Notes: generated by a model from the sequence alone, not told the origin. 36,784 bases of DNA from an uncultured Eubacteriales bacterium (GCA_948933715.1 CAQZPH010000007.1:1-36784), one strand, 5' to 3'; counted from the first letter of the stretch, positions 1-7,775 are shown. Made by a program: numbers and translations.

Positions 1-7
1 GCGTGTA

Positions 8-16
8 TGATATAAT
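8..16 (+). promoter_or_regulatory. Extended -10 promoter element for the XRE gene
   Basis: The sequence shows TG-A-TATAAT, an extended -10 hexamer, about 30 bases before the first start codon. The -35 region would lie outside the window, so only half of the promoter can be judged. A second -10-like hexamer (TATACT) lies at 22-27. Confidence 0.35.
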
Positions 17-47
17 TTTGTTATACTGATGTAAAGGAGACTTTTAT

Positions 48-431
48 ATGTTTAGTAATAATTTTAAAAAAATACGGCAATCTTATGGTTTAACACAAGC
101 ACAAATGGCAGGCAAACTTGGAGTTTCACCTTCAACAGTTGGAATGTATGAGCAGGGAAGACGTACGCCAGACAGTAGTATGTTAAAAAAAATTTGTGAG
201 TTATATAATGTAAGTACTGATTATCTTTTAGGAATAGATGTTTGTGATGAAGAGAGAGAAAAGTCAGTTGATGATTTTATAGATGAGCTTACTTATACTT
301 TACGAGCCCAAAAAGGTTTAATGTTTAATGGTAAACCAATTACAAGGCAAGATAAAGAAAAAATAGTAGAAGCGATCAAAGTGGCAACAGCGGTAGCAGT
401 ATCAGGAACCAGAATGGGAAAAAATGATTAA
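48..431 (+). CDS. XRE-family helix-turn-helix transcriptional regulator
   Basis: This is a 127-residue DNA-binding regulator. Residues 5-60 form a Cro/C1-type helix-turn-helix, with the usual pattern of a Gln-rich second helix (LTQAQMA), a recognition helix (SPSTVGMYEQGRRTP) and the closing STDYLLG motif. The C-terminal 60 residues are a charged helical segment that probably dimerises. The ATG has an AAAGGAGA ribosome site. The gene sits 26 bp upstream of an ImmA/IrrE-like peptidase, the pairing seen in phage and conjugative-element immunity modules, where the peptidase cleaves the repressor (established for ICEBs1 ImmR/ImmA). A role as repressor of its own operon is inference. No integrase or phage gene lies beside it. 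Confidence 0.85.
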   Translation: MFSNNFKKIRQSYGLTQAQMAGKLGVSPSTVGMYEQGRRTPDSSMLKKICELYNVSTDYLLGIDVCDEEREKSVDDFIDELTYTLRAQKGLMFNGKPITRQDKEKIVEAIKVATAVAVSGTRMGKND

Positions 432-457
432 ACTTAAAAAATTCAATAAATTGGGAG

Positions 458-796
458 GTGGGGAATATAGAAAATTTTGTTCGCAATTTGATAAGAAAAT
501 ATGGAACCCGATCACCTTTTGAACTGTGTGAAAAGATGAATATAAAAATATTATTTGTTGATTTACCAGAAAAGGTCAATGGTTTCTTTCTTAATTCAAA
601 GATGAATAGTTCTATATTAATTAATAAAAACTTATCTCCGGCGCAAAGGAAAGTAATATGTGCTCATGAATTAGGGCATGCTTTATTACACAATTGTGTT
701 AATACGTTGGATTATCAGGATAATAATTCCCATTACATTGAAAAGCTTGAGAACGAAGCTGACAAGTTTTCAAAAATTTTGCTTGGCCACCAATAA
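458..796 (+). CDS. ImmA/IrrE-family metallopeptidase, short form
   Basis: This is a 112-residue zinc peptidase of the ImmA/IrrE family (DUF955). The zinc motif HELGH is at residues 70-74 and is followed by LLH. The downstream ENEAD motif supplies the likely third ligand, Glu100. The N-terminal half has the family's helical lead (NLIRKYGTRSPFELCEKMNI). Family members cleave the partner XRE repressor, here encoded just upstream. The protein ends soon after the ENEAD helix, with none of the extra C-terminal helices many members have, so it may be a minimal or trimmed form. The start is uncertain: the GTG used here overlaps the purine-rich ribosome site GGGAGGTGGGG, and a non-standard or later start is possible. 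Confidence 0.8.
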   Translation: MGNIENFVRNLIRKYGTRSPFELCEKMNIKILFVDLPEKVNGFFLNSKMNSSILINKNLSPAQRKVICAHELGHALLHNCVNTLDYQDNNSHYIEKLENEADKFSKILLGHQ

Positions 797-831
797 AAAA
801 TGAAATTCTTGTTTTAATTTTAAAATAAAAA

Positions 832-840
832 TGTTATAAT
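832..840 (+). promoter_or_regulatory. Extended -10 promoter before the OadG-like gene
   Basis: TG-T-TATAAT is a consensus extended -10 element, 31 bases before the ATG at 871, in a very AT-rich gap. No good -35 stands at the standard 17-base spacing, which extended -10 promoters often do without. It suggests that the small membrane gene is transcribed independently of the XRE/ImmA pair. Confidence 0.5.
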
Positions 841-870
841 AGAAAAAATAAGATTACAAAGAGGGGTATT

Positions 871-1218
871 ATGAAATTTTTAACTGTTTCTCGATTTCTT
901 ATATTAACAGTAGGAATGTTGAGTTTCCTTTTAAAATGGTTGATGTTTTTATTAATCTTTGTAGTATTTATTATGTTAATAAAAAATTTCAAGTTTTCTC
1001 AAGAGAATTCTTTTAAAAAAAGCAATGCTAAAGATAAAAATTTATTTTTTGACAAGCAACTTACAAAAAAGGAAAATATTAAAGAAGATTATGAGATATC
1101 AAAAGAAGTTACTGCAGTTATAGCTTCTGCTGTTGGTTATGTTTATTCTAGTAATAATAAAAGATATAAAGTGCATTCAATAAAAAGAATTTTTTATGCT
1201 GATAATAGATTAGATTAA
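871..1218 (+). CDS. Small membrane protein resembling OadG (Na+ pump decarboxylase gamma subunit)
   Basis: This 115-residue protein has a hydrophobic N-terminal third (about residues 6-38, one or two membrane segments), a Lys/Glu-rich linker, and a C-terminal segment, EVTAVIASAVGYVY followed by YKVHSIKRI. That pattern (membrane helix, charged linker, acidic residue, AVIAAA-like helix, then an RSIKRI-like end) is the layout of OadG, the gamma subunit of Na+-translocating decarboxylases. The resemblance is by eye. No decarboxylase alpha or beta subunit or biotin carrier gene is in the window, so the protein is an orphan here and may do something else. It has its own promoter and is followed by a strong terminator. 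Confidence 0.5.
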   Translation: MKFLTVSRFLILTVGMLSFLLKWLMFLLIFVVFIMLIKNFKFSQENSFKKSNAKDKNLFFDKQLTKKENIKEDYEISKEVTAVIASAVGYVYSSNNKRYKVHSIKRIFYADNRLD

Positions 1219-1240
1219 TATAGAATTTTATATAAAAAGA

Positions 1241-1274
1241 AGCACTCCCAAAGTAGGGAGTGCTCTTGTTTTTT
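1241..1274. terminator. Bidirectional intrinsic terminator
   Basis: A perfect 9-bp stem (AGCACTCCC with GGGAGTGCT) around a 6-base loop is followed by CTTGTTTTTT on the plus strand. It is preceded by TATAAAAAGA, which reads as a T-rich run on the minus strand. It separates the OadG-like gene from the convergent Cys-rich peptide gene and can serve both. Confidence 0.9.
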
Positions 1275-1283
1275 AAGAGCCTA

Positions 1284-1403
1284 TTAATTACAGCCGCAAC
1301 CATTACCGCAACCACAGTCATTATTATTGTTTCCGCAGCAGCATAGAAGAAGTATTAATATTATTATCCAAGAGCAGCCCCCGTTGCCAAAATTATTACA
1401 CAT
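1284..1403 (-). CDS. Cys-rich 39-residue membrane peptide
   Basis: This small gene reads ATG (at 1403) to TAA (at 1284) and encodes 39 residues. The N-terminus is Asn/Gly-rich, followed by one hydrophobic segment (SWIIILILLLCCC, about residues 11-23) and a tail of alternating Gly, Asn and Cys ending GCGCN. There are nine cysteines in all. An excellent AAAGGAGGA ribosome site stands seven bases before the ATG, and a TATAAT hexamer lies upstream on the minus strand (1436-1441), so expression is likely. It converges on the terminator at 1241-1274. Similar tiny Cys-rich single-span proteins occur in spore-forming Clostridia without an assigned role. A spore-coat or membrane role is inference. Confidence 0.75.
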   Translation of the reverse strand: MCNNFGNGGCSWIIILILLLCCCGNNNNDCGCGNGCGCN

Positions 1404-1585
1404 ATTGTTTTCCTCCTTTAATGTATTTCAATATCATTATACGAAAATAACAATTGAGTGGTTACAATAAAAGCCATTTTTAATTTAAAAAGGGAGAGAT
1501 ATTGAGAATTAGTTAGAAAACAAGAGATATTAAAAGAAAAATTAATTTACACAAGAATAAAGGAGTGGTATGGGAGATGATAGGT

Positions 1586-1602
1586 TTTGACTTTGTTTGA
1601 CT
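1586..1602 (-). promoter_or_regulatory. CtsR operator box 1
   Basis: On the minus strand this reads AGTCAAA-CAA-AGTCAAA, a perfect tandem heptad with a 3-base spacer. It matches the known CtsR consensus RGTCAAA-NAN-RGTCAAA. It covers the -35 region of the ctsR promoter, so binding should block RNA polymerase. Confidence 0.92.
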
Positions 1603-1615
1603 AAAGATCTACAAT
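1587..1615 (+). promoter_or_regulatory. Housekeeping promoter of the ctsR-mcsA-mcsB-clpC operon
   Basis: The -35 hexamer TTGACT (1587-1592) and the -10 hexamer TACAAT (1610-1615) are separated by exactly 17 bases. The -35 lies inside CtsR box 1, and box 2 follows the -10. This is the expected geometry for autorepression by CtsR. Confidence 0.8.
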
Positions 1616-1621
1616 ATATAA

Positions 1622-1638
1622 AGTCAAGAAAAGTCAAA
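1622..1638 (+). promoter_or_regulatory. CtsR operator box 2
   Basis: The plus strand reads AGTCAAG-AAA-AGTCAAA, one mismatch from the CtsR tandem heptad. It is about 7 bases downstream of the -10 element, around the expected transcription start, and points opposite to box 1. Confidence 0.85.
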
Positions 1639-1674
1639 GTCTAATATTACTAATAAAATGAAAGGGTGAAAAAA

Positions 1675-2124
1675 TTGAAGATAAGTGATGAAGTTGCGCA
1701 GTATATATTAGAACTCTTAGAAGAGTCGCAAGGAGATATACAAATAAAAAGAAATGAATTAGCAAGTAGTATTGGCTGTGTACCAAGTCAGATAAATTAT
1801 GTAATAACATCAAGGTTTACTCCCGAACATGGATATTTAGTAGATAGCAGAAGAGGTGGCGGAGGATACATTAGAATTACTCGCATAAAAACCGAAAAAA
1901 GTACAGCGGTTATGAATATAATAAATTCTATAGGTTCACAAGTAGATTCTCTCTCTGCTGAGATTATAGTTGAGAGCCTCTTACAAAGAGACATAATTTC
2001 ACCTAAGGTAAGAAGTTTAATGCTAAGCGTGTTATCTAATAGAGTTTATTCTGATATACCAATAAATTTAAGAGGAAGTTTAAGAGCCTCGATTTTAAAA
2101 AATATGTTACTAACACAAATTTAA
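1675..2124 (+). CDS. ctsR: CtsR, class III heat-shock repressor
   Basis: CtsR represses clp and related heat-shock genes by binding tandem heptads, two of which stand just upstream. The N-terminal winged helix carries the conserved VPSQINYVITSRFTPEHGY segment. The wing has the tetraglycine loop (RRGGGGYIRI, near residue 62), which is the established temperature sensor of the family. The C-terminal half is the helical dimerisation and McsA/McsB interaction domain. The TTG at 1675 is chosen because AAAGGGTGA stands six bases before it. A GTG at 1666 is also in frame but overlaps that ribosome site. The length (about 149-152 residues) is normal. It is first gene of a four-gene operon, 13 bp before mcsA. 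Confidence 0.96.
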   Translation: MKISDEVAQYILELLEESQGDIQIKRNELASSIGCVPSQINYVITSRFTPEHGYLVDSRRGGGGYIRITRIKTEKSTAVMNIINSIGSQVDSLSAEIIVESLLQRDIISPKVRSLMLSVLSNRVYSDIPINLRGSLRASILKNMLLTQI

Positions 2125-2137
2125 AGGGGGAAGGGTT

Positions 2138-2650
2138 ATGTTATGTCAATCATGTGGTAAAAATCAGGCAAGTACACATATAAAAAAAATAATTAATGGT
2201 GAGCTAACAGAATATATATTGTGTGACCAATGCGCAGCGAGGCTTGGTTACCCTAATGTATTTAGTGATTTTGGATTTGATTTTAACAATCTTTTAGGAA
2301 GCTTTTTTGAAGACAGTAAACCACAATTTATGAATGTAGATAATAAAAGATGTGATTTTTGTGGTTCGTCTTTTGCGGATATTTCAGCTTCAGGTAAAGT
2401 GGGATGCTCTAAGTGTTACGATGTATTTATTGATGAGCTTATGCCATCGATAAAGCGTATACATGGAAACCCCAAGCATTCAGGGAAAATAGCATCTTTT
2501 GCAGGAAAAGAGAATTCTCTTAAAAAGGAGATTAAATTATTAGAAGAGAAGATGAGACTAGCGGTAAAAGAACAAAACTTTGAAGAAGCTGCAAAAATAA
2601 GGGATGAAATTAAAAAATTGAATTCAAAGGAGAATTCGAAAAATGAATAA
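2138..2650 (+). CDS. mcsA: McsA, zinc-binding activator of the McsB arginine kinase
   Basis: McsA activates McsB and modulates CtsR. This 170-residue protein has two pairs of CxxC motifs (CQSCGK at the N-terminus, CDQC near residue 30, then CDFCG and CSKC in the middle) that bind zinc. At the C-terminus it has a UVR-type helical hairpin (EEKMRLAVKEQNFEEAAKIR), as in UvrB/UvrC and in the ClpC middle region. The start has an AAGGGGGAAGGG ribosome site. Its stop overlaps the mcsB start by eight bases (ATGAATAA), indicating translational coupling. All expected motifs are present. Confidence 0.95.
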   Translation: MLCQSCGKNQASTHIKKIINGELTEYILCDQCAARLGYPNVFSDFGFDFNNLLGSFFEDSKPQFMNVDNKRCDFCGSSFADISASGKVGCSKCYDVFIDELMPSIKRIHGNPKHSGKIASFAGKENSLKKEIKLLEEKMRLAVKEQNFEEAAKIRDEIKKLNSKENSKNE

Positions 2651-3674
2651 GTGGTATGAAAAATCGGGTGAGTGTAGTGACGTTGTATTAAGCACGAGAA
2701 TACGGTTTGCAAGAAATATGTCTGATTATCCTTTTCCGTGCAAATTAAATAGTAATGTTAAAAGTCAGGTTGCTAACGATATAAAAAGGGTTTTGTCTAA
2801 TAAATCTTTTGCTAATTATAATTTTAGATGTTTAAACATTGCAAGCATGAATAGGATTGATACAAGAAGTTTAGTTGAATGTCATTTAGTTAGCCCCGAG
2901 TTTATTAAAAAAGATGATTCTGGCGTAGTATTTATATCTTCAGAAGATAACATTAGCATAATGGTGAATGAAGAAGACCATATAAGAATGCAAGTTATGA
3001 AAGAAGGTCTTTCTCTTGAGGAAACATATAATGTAGCGGATGAACTTGATAATAAGCTTGATAAGAATTTAAAATTTGCTTTTAATGAAAACTTAGGTTA
3101 TTTAACACAGTGTCTCACAAATTTAGGGACAGGAATGAGAGCATCTGTTATGTTGCATTTGCCGGCACTTAAAGAATGCGGTATGATAGAAAAAATATCA
3201 TCTAATCTTATAAAATTAGGCCTTACAATGAGAGGACTATACGGAGAAGGAACTGAACCAAAGGGAGATATATATCAAATTTCCAATCAAGTTACTTTAG
3301 GAATATCAGAAAAAACAGCTATCAAAAATCTAAACGATATAACGATGCAAATAATAAATCAAGAGAGAAACTATAGAAAAGAGTTATCAAAAAATATTCA
3401 GGTAACTGACGCTATATGTAGGTCTCTTGGAATATTAAAAACAGCTAAACTTCTAAGTAACGATGAATTTATGAAATTGATTTCAAATATACGTTTGGGA
3501 TTATCAATGGGGATTATTAAAGGGACGTCATATGATGTGCTTAATAATATAACAATTAAGGCTCAACCATATATGTTAATGAAAGAAGAAAAATCTGAAC
3601 TCACTTCGGTAAAAAGAGACCAAAAAAGAGCTATGATAATGAACACAAACCTACAGAATACAGAAATACTCTAA
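2643..3674 (+). CDS. mcsB: McsB, protein-arginine kinase
   Basis: McsB phosphorylates arginine side chains on unfolded proteins and on CtsR, and phosphoarginine targets them to ClpC-ClpP. The 343-residue protein belongs to the phosphagen-kinase fold. It shows the nucleotide-binding STRIRFARN segment near residue 17, the NLGTGMRASVMLHLPAL loop in the middle, and the RGLYGEGTEP...YQISNQVTLG block that closes the active site. The length is a little short of the roughly 350-360 residues of Bacillus homologues, without a missing core block. It is translationally coupled to mcsA, and clpC follows after 19 bp with a strong AAAGGAGGA ribosome site. Confidence 0.95.
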   Translation: MNKWYEKSGECSDVVLSTRIRFARNMSDYPFPCKLNSNVKSQVANDIKRVLSNKSFANYNFRCLNIASMNRIDTRSLVECHLVSPEFIKKDDSGVVFISSEDNISIMVNEEDHIRMQVMKEGLSLEETYNVADELDNKLDKNLKFAFNENLGYLTQCLTNLGTGMRASVMLHLPALKECGMIEKISSNLIKLGLTMRGLYGEGTEPKGDIYQISNQVTLGISEKTAIKNLNDITMQIINQERNYRKELSKNIQVTDAICRSLGILKTAKLLSNDEFMKLISNIRLGLSMGIIKGTSYDVLNNITIKAQPYMLMKEEKSELTSVKRDQKRAMIMNTNLQNTEIL

Positions 3675-3693
3675 GCTAAAAGGAGGAAAATAT

Positions 3694-6180
3694 ATGTATA
3701 GATTTAACGGCTTTACAGAGAAAGCTAATAATGCACTTAACTTATCAATTTCAAGCGCAGAGGAGATGGGCCACACTTATATAGGAAGCGAACATATACT
3801 ATTAGGTTTATTAAAAGAAGGGAGTGGCGTAGCTTCGGTGATACTTGAGGAATTGGGCGTTGATGAGGATGATCTTGATAATTTGCTAAGAAACGAAATA
3901 GGTATTGGAGCAAGAACTTCCCTTGGCACTTCAGATTTTACACCAAGAACTAAAAGGATTTTGCAAAATGCTGTGATGCAAGCTGCAAGCCTTGGCCATA
4001 ATTATGTTGGAACAGAACATTTACTATTATCACTAATAAGCGAGTCAGATAGTTATGCCGTAAGATTTTTAAATGAGCTTGGAACCAATATAAGAAGTAT
4101 AATGGAAAAATTAAATACCACTTTTGATAATCCGACAGAGGATAAAATATACGGGATGAATGATTCATTTTCAAACGGAATGGGAAGTTCTCCATCTTCG
4201 AATATTAAAAGCCGTACAAAAGTATTAGATCAATTTGGAAGGGATTTGACTAAACTTGCGCAAAGCGGTGCAATAGATCCTGTGATAGGCAGGCAAAACG
4301 AAATAGAAAGAGTAATACAAATACTCTCGAGAAGAACGAAAAATAATCCATGCCTTATTGGAGAACCAGGCGTTGGTAAAACAGCGGTAGCTGAAGGTTT
4401 AGCACTGAAGATAGTATCTGGAGATGTTCCTGAGCTTTTAAAAGGAAAAAGAGTAGTTTCACTTGATTTAACAGGTATGATAGCTGGAACTAAGTATCGT
4501 GGAGATTTCGAAGATAGAATAAGAAATGCAATTGAAGAGATAAAAAAATCAGGAAATGTAATTTTGTTTATAGATGAACTTCACACTATAGTGGGCGCAG
4601 GTTCAGCTGAAGGTTCAGCTGATGCTGCTAATATTTTAAAACCTAGTCTTGCAAGGGGAGATTTCCAAGTTATAGGTGCCACTACAATAAAAGAGTACAG
4701 AAAATATATTGAAAAAGATGCAGCACTTGAAAGAAGATTTCAACCAGTGACTGTTGGAGAACCTACAGAAGAAGAAACTGTTTTAATCTTAAAAGGACTA
4801 AGAGATAGATATGAAGCCCATCACAAGGTAACTATAACTGATGAAGCAATAGAATCTGCGGTTAATTTATCATCTAGATATATATCAGATAGGTATTTAC
4901 CTGATAAAGCTATAGATTTAGTGGACGAAGCAGCTTCAAGAGTTAGACTTAGAGCCTATACTGCCCCAGACGATCTACAAGATTTAGAGAAGAAAATAAA
5001 AGAGCTTGATAAAGAAAAGTCGGAAGCAATCAATCAACAAGACTTTGAAAGAGCAGCTAAATTAAGAGATGAAGAGAAATCAATAAAACAAACTTTAGAC
5101 AAGAAAAAAAGAAAATGGCAAGATAAACATGAAAAAGCTGATGGAGAAGTTACAAGCGAAGATATTGCACATATAGTATCAAACTGGACGGGAATACCTG
5201 TTATTCAATTGACCCAGGCAGAAAGCGAAAGACTCCTTAATATGGAAAATATATTGCATGAAAGAATAGTTGGCCAAAACGAGGCTGTAGAGCAAGTTTC
5301 AAAAGCAATAAGAAGAGGTAGAGTCGGCCTTAAAGACCCAAAACGTCCAGTTGGTTCCTTTATATTTTTAGGTCCTACGGGTGTTGGTAAGACAGAACTA
5401 TGCAAGGCTTTAGCACAGGCTATGTTTGGCGATGAGAATGCAATGATAAGACTTGATATGTCAGAATATATGGAAAAACATACAGTTTCAAAACTTATAG
5501 GGTCACCTCCAGGATATGTTGGTTATGACGAAGGAGGGCAATTAACCGAAAAAGTTAGAAGGACACCGTATTCAGTAGTACTTTTTGATGAGATAGAAAA
5601 AGCGCATCCCGATGTGTTTAATATGTTACTTCAAATACTGGAAGATGGGCACTTGACAGATTCTCAAGGAAGAAAGGTCAACTTTAGAAACACAGTTATT
5701 ATAATGACATCAAATGTTGGTGCGCGCCTTATTACAGAGAAACAAGCAAACTTAGGGTTTATGTTAAGCAGTAGTAGTGAAACTGATAAAGAGAAATTAA
5801 AAGACACAGTAATGTCTGAACTTAAAAAGCTATTTAAACCCGAATTTTTAAATCGTGTTGATGATACAATAGTATTTAATAAACTCACAAAAGAAGACAT
5901 AAAATTAATAGCAAAACACATGCTAAATGATGTAACTAAAAGAGCACAGTCACTTGATGTTGATATTCGTTTTACAAATGGAGCAATAGAAGCAATAGCA
6001 GATGAAGGGTTCGATCCAGTGTATGGAGCCAGACCTTTGAGAAGAGCTATTCAAGCGCAGATAGAAGATAAATTCTCTGAAGAGATGTTAAAGGGAGATT
6101 TAGAAGCAGGAAAGAAATTTAAATGTGATTATAGTAAAAGGCAAAAGACATTTGTTTTTTCTCCCGACAATAAAAAATAA
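3694..6180 (+). CDS. clpC: ClpC, Hsp100 unfoldase
   Basis: ClpC is an AAA+ unfoldase that delivers phosphoarginine-marked or adaptor-bound proteins to ClpP. The 828-residue protein has the two N-domain repeats (residues 1-145), a first ATPase module (Walker A GEPGVGKT about residue 223, Walker B VILFIDELH), and a UVR-like middle region (FERAAKLRDEEKSIKQ). The second module has Walker A GPTGVGKT about residue 560. The tripeptide LGF at residues 687-689 sits where ClpC carries its ClpP-docking loop, so it should work with ClpP, which is not in the window. It is last gene of the CtsR-controlled operon, followed by a strong terminator. Confidence 0.97.
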   Translation: MYRFNGFTEKANNALNLSISSAEEMGHTYIGSEHILLGLLKEGSGVASVILEELGVDEDDLDNLLRNEIGIGARTSLGTSDFTPRTKRILQNAVMQAASLGHNYVGTEHLLLSLISESDSYAVRFLNELGTNIRSIMEKLNTTFDNPTEDKIYGMNDSFSNGMGSSPSSNIKSRTKVLDQFGRDLTKLAQSGAIDPVIGRQNEIERVIQILSRRTKNNPCLIGEPGVGKTAVAEGLALKIVSGDVPELLKGKRVVSLDLTGMIAGTKYRGDFEDRIRNAIEEIKKSGNVILFIDELHTIVGAGSAEGSADAANILKPSLARGDFQVIGATTIKEYRKYIEKDAALERRFQPVTVGEPTEEETVLILKGLRDRYEAHHKVTITDEAIESAVNLSSRYISDRYLPDKAIDLVDEAASRVRLRAYTAPDDLQDLEKKIKELDKEKSEAINQQDFERAAKLRDEEKSIKQTLDKKKRKWQDKHEKADGEVTSEDIAHIVSNWTGIPVIQLTQAESERLLNMENILHERIVGQNEAVEQVSKAIRRGRVGLKDPKRPVGSFIFLGPTGVGKTELCKALAQAMFGDENAMIRLDMSEYMEKHTVSKLIGSPPGYVGYDEGGQLTEKVRRTPYSVVLFDEIEKAHPDVFNMLLQILEDGHLTDSQGRKVNFRNTVIIMTSNVGARLITEKQANLGFMLSSSSETDKEKLKDTVMSELKKLFKPEFLNRVDDTIVFNKLTKEDIKLIAKHMLNDVTKRAQSLDVDIRFTNGAIEAIADEGFDPVYGARPLRRAIQAQIEDKFSEEMLKGDLEAGKKFKCDYSKRQKTFVFSPDNKK

Positions 6181-6190
6181 AAATCAAACA

Positions 6191-6219
6191 GAGCGCACTA
6201 GCATATAGCTAGTGCGCTC
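6191..6219. terminator. Terminator between clpC and the convergent DUF4364 gene
   Basis: A perfect 12-bp stem (GAGCGCACTAGC with GCTAGTGCGCTC) closes a 5-base loop. The minus-strand side is followed by a T-rich stretch (read from about 6190 down to 6175), so it fits best as the DUF4364 terminator. The plus side has only CACTTTATAT, so it would be weaker for clpC. Confidence 0.8.
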
Positions 6220-6241
6220 CACTTTATATAAAAGACTAGAT

Positions 6242-6841
6242 TTAATTATGATTTTCTATGCCTTCAAGAGCACTTTTAACAAGATCGGGGTTTTTCGTCA
6301 TTAAAGCTAGCATGCAAGAATAAACTAGATCAGGGTTATTCTGAAAGTTTACTTTAACAAGTTCAGCTTGTTTACTATCGGGGACAAAAAGGTTTATGGT
6401 TAAAAGATTCATGTCTGTTCCCCCTGAAACGTTGCAGGTGACGTAATAACCATTTTGCTCTTTTTTTATTGTAACAGTATTTTCATTTTCTCTTTTTACT
6501 TTTGCTAAAAGATTTATAGCGGCAGCAATTGCTTTTTCCCTTATTGATATAGGAAGAGCTGTGTCAAGTTGAGTAGCGATTATTTTACCTGTTTCAGTTA
6601 TTACATATGTAGAAGAGTCGGGTGAACATTGACAAATATTGTTGTTTCCAATAAGATCTGAAAAAGCATCATTTATTTCAAAATAGTTTGCTAAATCGTT
6701 TTCTTGCAAAACAGATACAATATCGTCTTTTGACAAAGGTTGATTTATACTAGATAACACGTAACAAATCAACAGTTTTATATCGTTTTTACTTCTTAAA
6801 CCACCAAGAGCGACTCCGGCGGTAAAAGCATCAAATTTCAA
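6242..6841 (-). CDS. DUF4364 family protein with winged-helix N-terminus
   Basis: The 199-residue protein matches, by eye, the DUF4364 family common in Clostridia. A predicted winged helix covers residues 15-80 (KNDIKLLICYVLSSINQPLS, then a KDDIVSVLQENDLANYFEI helix pair and a YVITETGKIIA wing). A mixed alpha/beta C-terminal domain follows. The family is thought to be transcriptional regulators by fold, with no known ligand or target. The ATG has an AAAGGAGG site. The gene lies 14 bp downstream of the MscS channel gene on the same strand, so the two are probably co-transcribed. A function tied to osmotic stress is inference from that pairing only. Confidence 0.75.
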   Translation of the reverse strand: MKFDAFTAGVALGGLRSKNDIKLLICYVLSSINQPLSKDDIVSVLQENDLANYFEINDAFSDLIGNNNICQCSPDSSTYVITETGKIIATQLDTALPISIREKAIAAAINLLAKVKRENENTVTIKKEQNGYYVTCNVSGGTDMNLLTINLFVPDSKQAELVKVNFQNNPDLVYSCMLALMTKNPDLVKSALEGIENHN

Positions 6842-6855
6842 GTTTGGTCCTCCTT

Positions 6856-7632
6856 TTAAAAAGTAATATTATTTTTATCAAACTCAGTTTTAATGTTTTC
6901 TTGCAAAGTCTTTTTAAGTAGGTTATAGTTTTTATTTGTGCACCATACTTGTAATGAAATATTGACTATGCCATCTTCAAAACTATGCACTAAAACATCC
7001 GTACTAGGCTCATAAAGCAAATTTTCGTTTTTGTTAACAACGTGGTTTAGAATTGGTTTTATATCTGATAACTTAGTAGAACTTTTTATAGGTATTAAAA
7101 TATCTAAGCGCCGTTTATCATTTGAAGTGTAATTTATAATATAATCTGAAGTAAGCTTAGAATTTGGAACAACAACTTCTTTGTTATCGGAAGTTGATAA
7201 CGTTGTAAATAACATTTCAATTTTTTGAACAGTTCCACTTACATTGTTTGTTTCAAGGTAATCACCTATTTTAAAAGGTTTATTTATAATTATTATAGCT
7301 CCACTTGCAGCATTAGAAAGATTATTTTTAAGGGCAAGGCCTACTGTAACAAGACCAGCGCCAAGAGCTGCAATTATTGATGAGATATTTATTCCACACC
7401 AGGAAATTACAATTAAGATAACAATGCCTCTTAAAACCACTTTTAATACAGAATTAGAAAAAGATACGATACTATTATCTATATTAGATTTTACCATAGC
7501 TTTTTTTATTGTTCTAGAAAGGCTACCTGCTAAAACCCATCCAACTGCAAAGATTAAAACTGCAAGAATAATTTTAAATATTATAAAAAATATATATGCA
7601 GATGAACCATTAAAAGCCTGTTTTATATCCAT
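6856..7632 (-). CDS. MscS-family small-conductance mechanosensitive channel
   Basis: The 258-residue membrane protein has three predicted membrane helices. The first two fall about residues 15-40 and 60-85. The third is the pore-lining, Gly/Ala-rich helix (SSIIAALGAGLVTVGLALKN, residues 85-105), the hallmark of MscS. The beta domain follows (NKPFKIGDYLE...GTVQKIEMLFTTL...VVVPNSKLTSDYI) and then the C-terminal alpha/beta vestibule. Family members open under membrane tension to release solutes during hypo-osmotic shock. The length fits short bacterial MscS proteins. An extended -10 element stands upstream on the minus strand. It shares a divergent intergenic region with the MORN gene and is first in an operon with the DUF4364 gene. 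Confidence 0.93.
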   Translation of the reverse strand: MDIKQAFNGSSAYIFFIIFKIILAVLIFAVGWVLAGSLSRTIKKAMVKSNIDNSIVSFSNSVLKVVLRGIVILIVISWCGINISSIIAALGAGLVTVGLALKNNLSNAASGAIIIINKPFKIGDYLETNNVSGTVQKIEMLFTTLSTSDNKEVVVPNSKLTSDYIINYTSNDKRRLDILIPIKSSTKLSDIKPILNHVVNKNENLLYEPSTDVLVHSFEDGIVNISLQVWCTNKNYNLLKKTLQENIKTEFDKNNITF

Positions 7633-7665
7633 AAAATCACCGTTTTCTTTTAAAATTACATTTAT

Positions 7666-7674
7666 ATTATAACA
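7666..7674 (-). promoter_or_regulatory. Extended -10 promoter of the mscS-DUF4364 unit
   Basis: On the minus strand this reads TG-T-TATAAT, about 34 bases before the start codon at 7632. No recognisable -35 lies at the standard distance. Confidence 0.45.
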
Positions 7675-7710
7675 TACATTTTAAAAATTTGCTTACATTT
7701 AATAAAGTCC

Positions 7711-7739
7711 TTGAAAAAATTTTCCTTTTAAGATAATAT
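7711..7739 (+). promoter_or_regulatory. Promoter before the MORN-MBL-V-ATPase block
   Basis: The -35 TTGAAA (7711-7716) and the -10 TAATAT (7734-7739) are 17 bases apart, with an overlapping TATAAT at 7737-7742. No other convincing promoter or terminator was noticed between here and the end of the V-ATPase genes, so this may drive a 12-kb transcript. Confidence 0.6.
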
Positions 7740-7775
7740 AATAGTTAATTAAGAGTAAAATGATGGGAGTATGAT

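Noticed and set aside
1561..1586. Short frame beginning ATGGGAGATG after an AAAGGAG site upstream of ctsR
   Set aside because: It stops after six codons and lies upstream of the mapped-by-motif ctsR promoter, so it would not be on that transcript.
5205..5921. Antisense reading frames within clpC
   Set aside because: They lack ribosome sites and recognisable domains and follow from the codon bias of clpC on the other strand.
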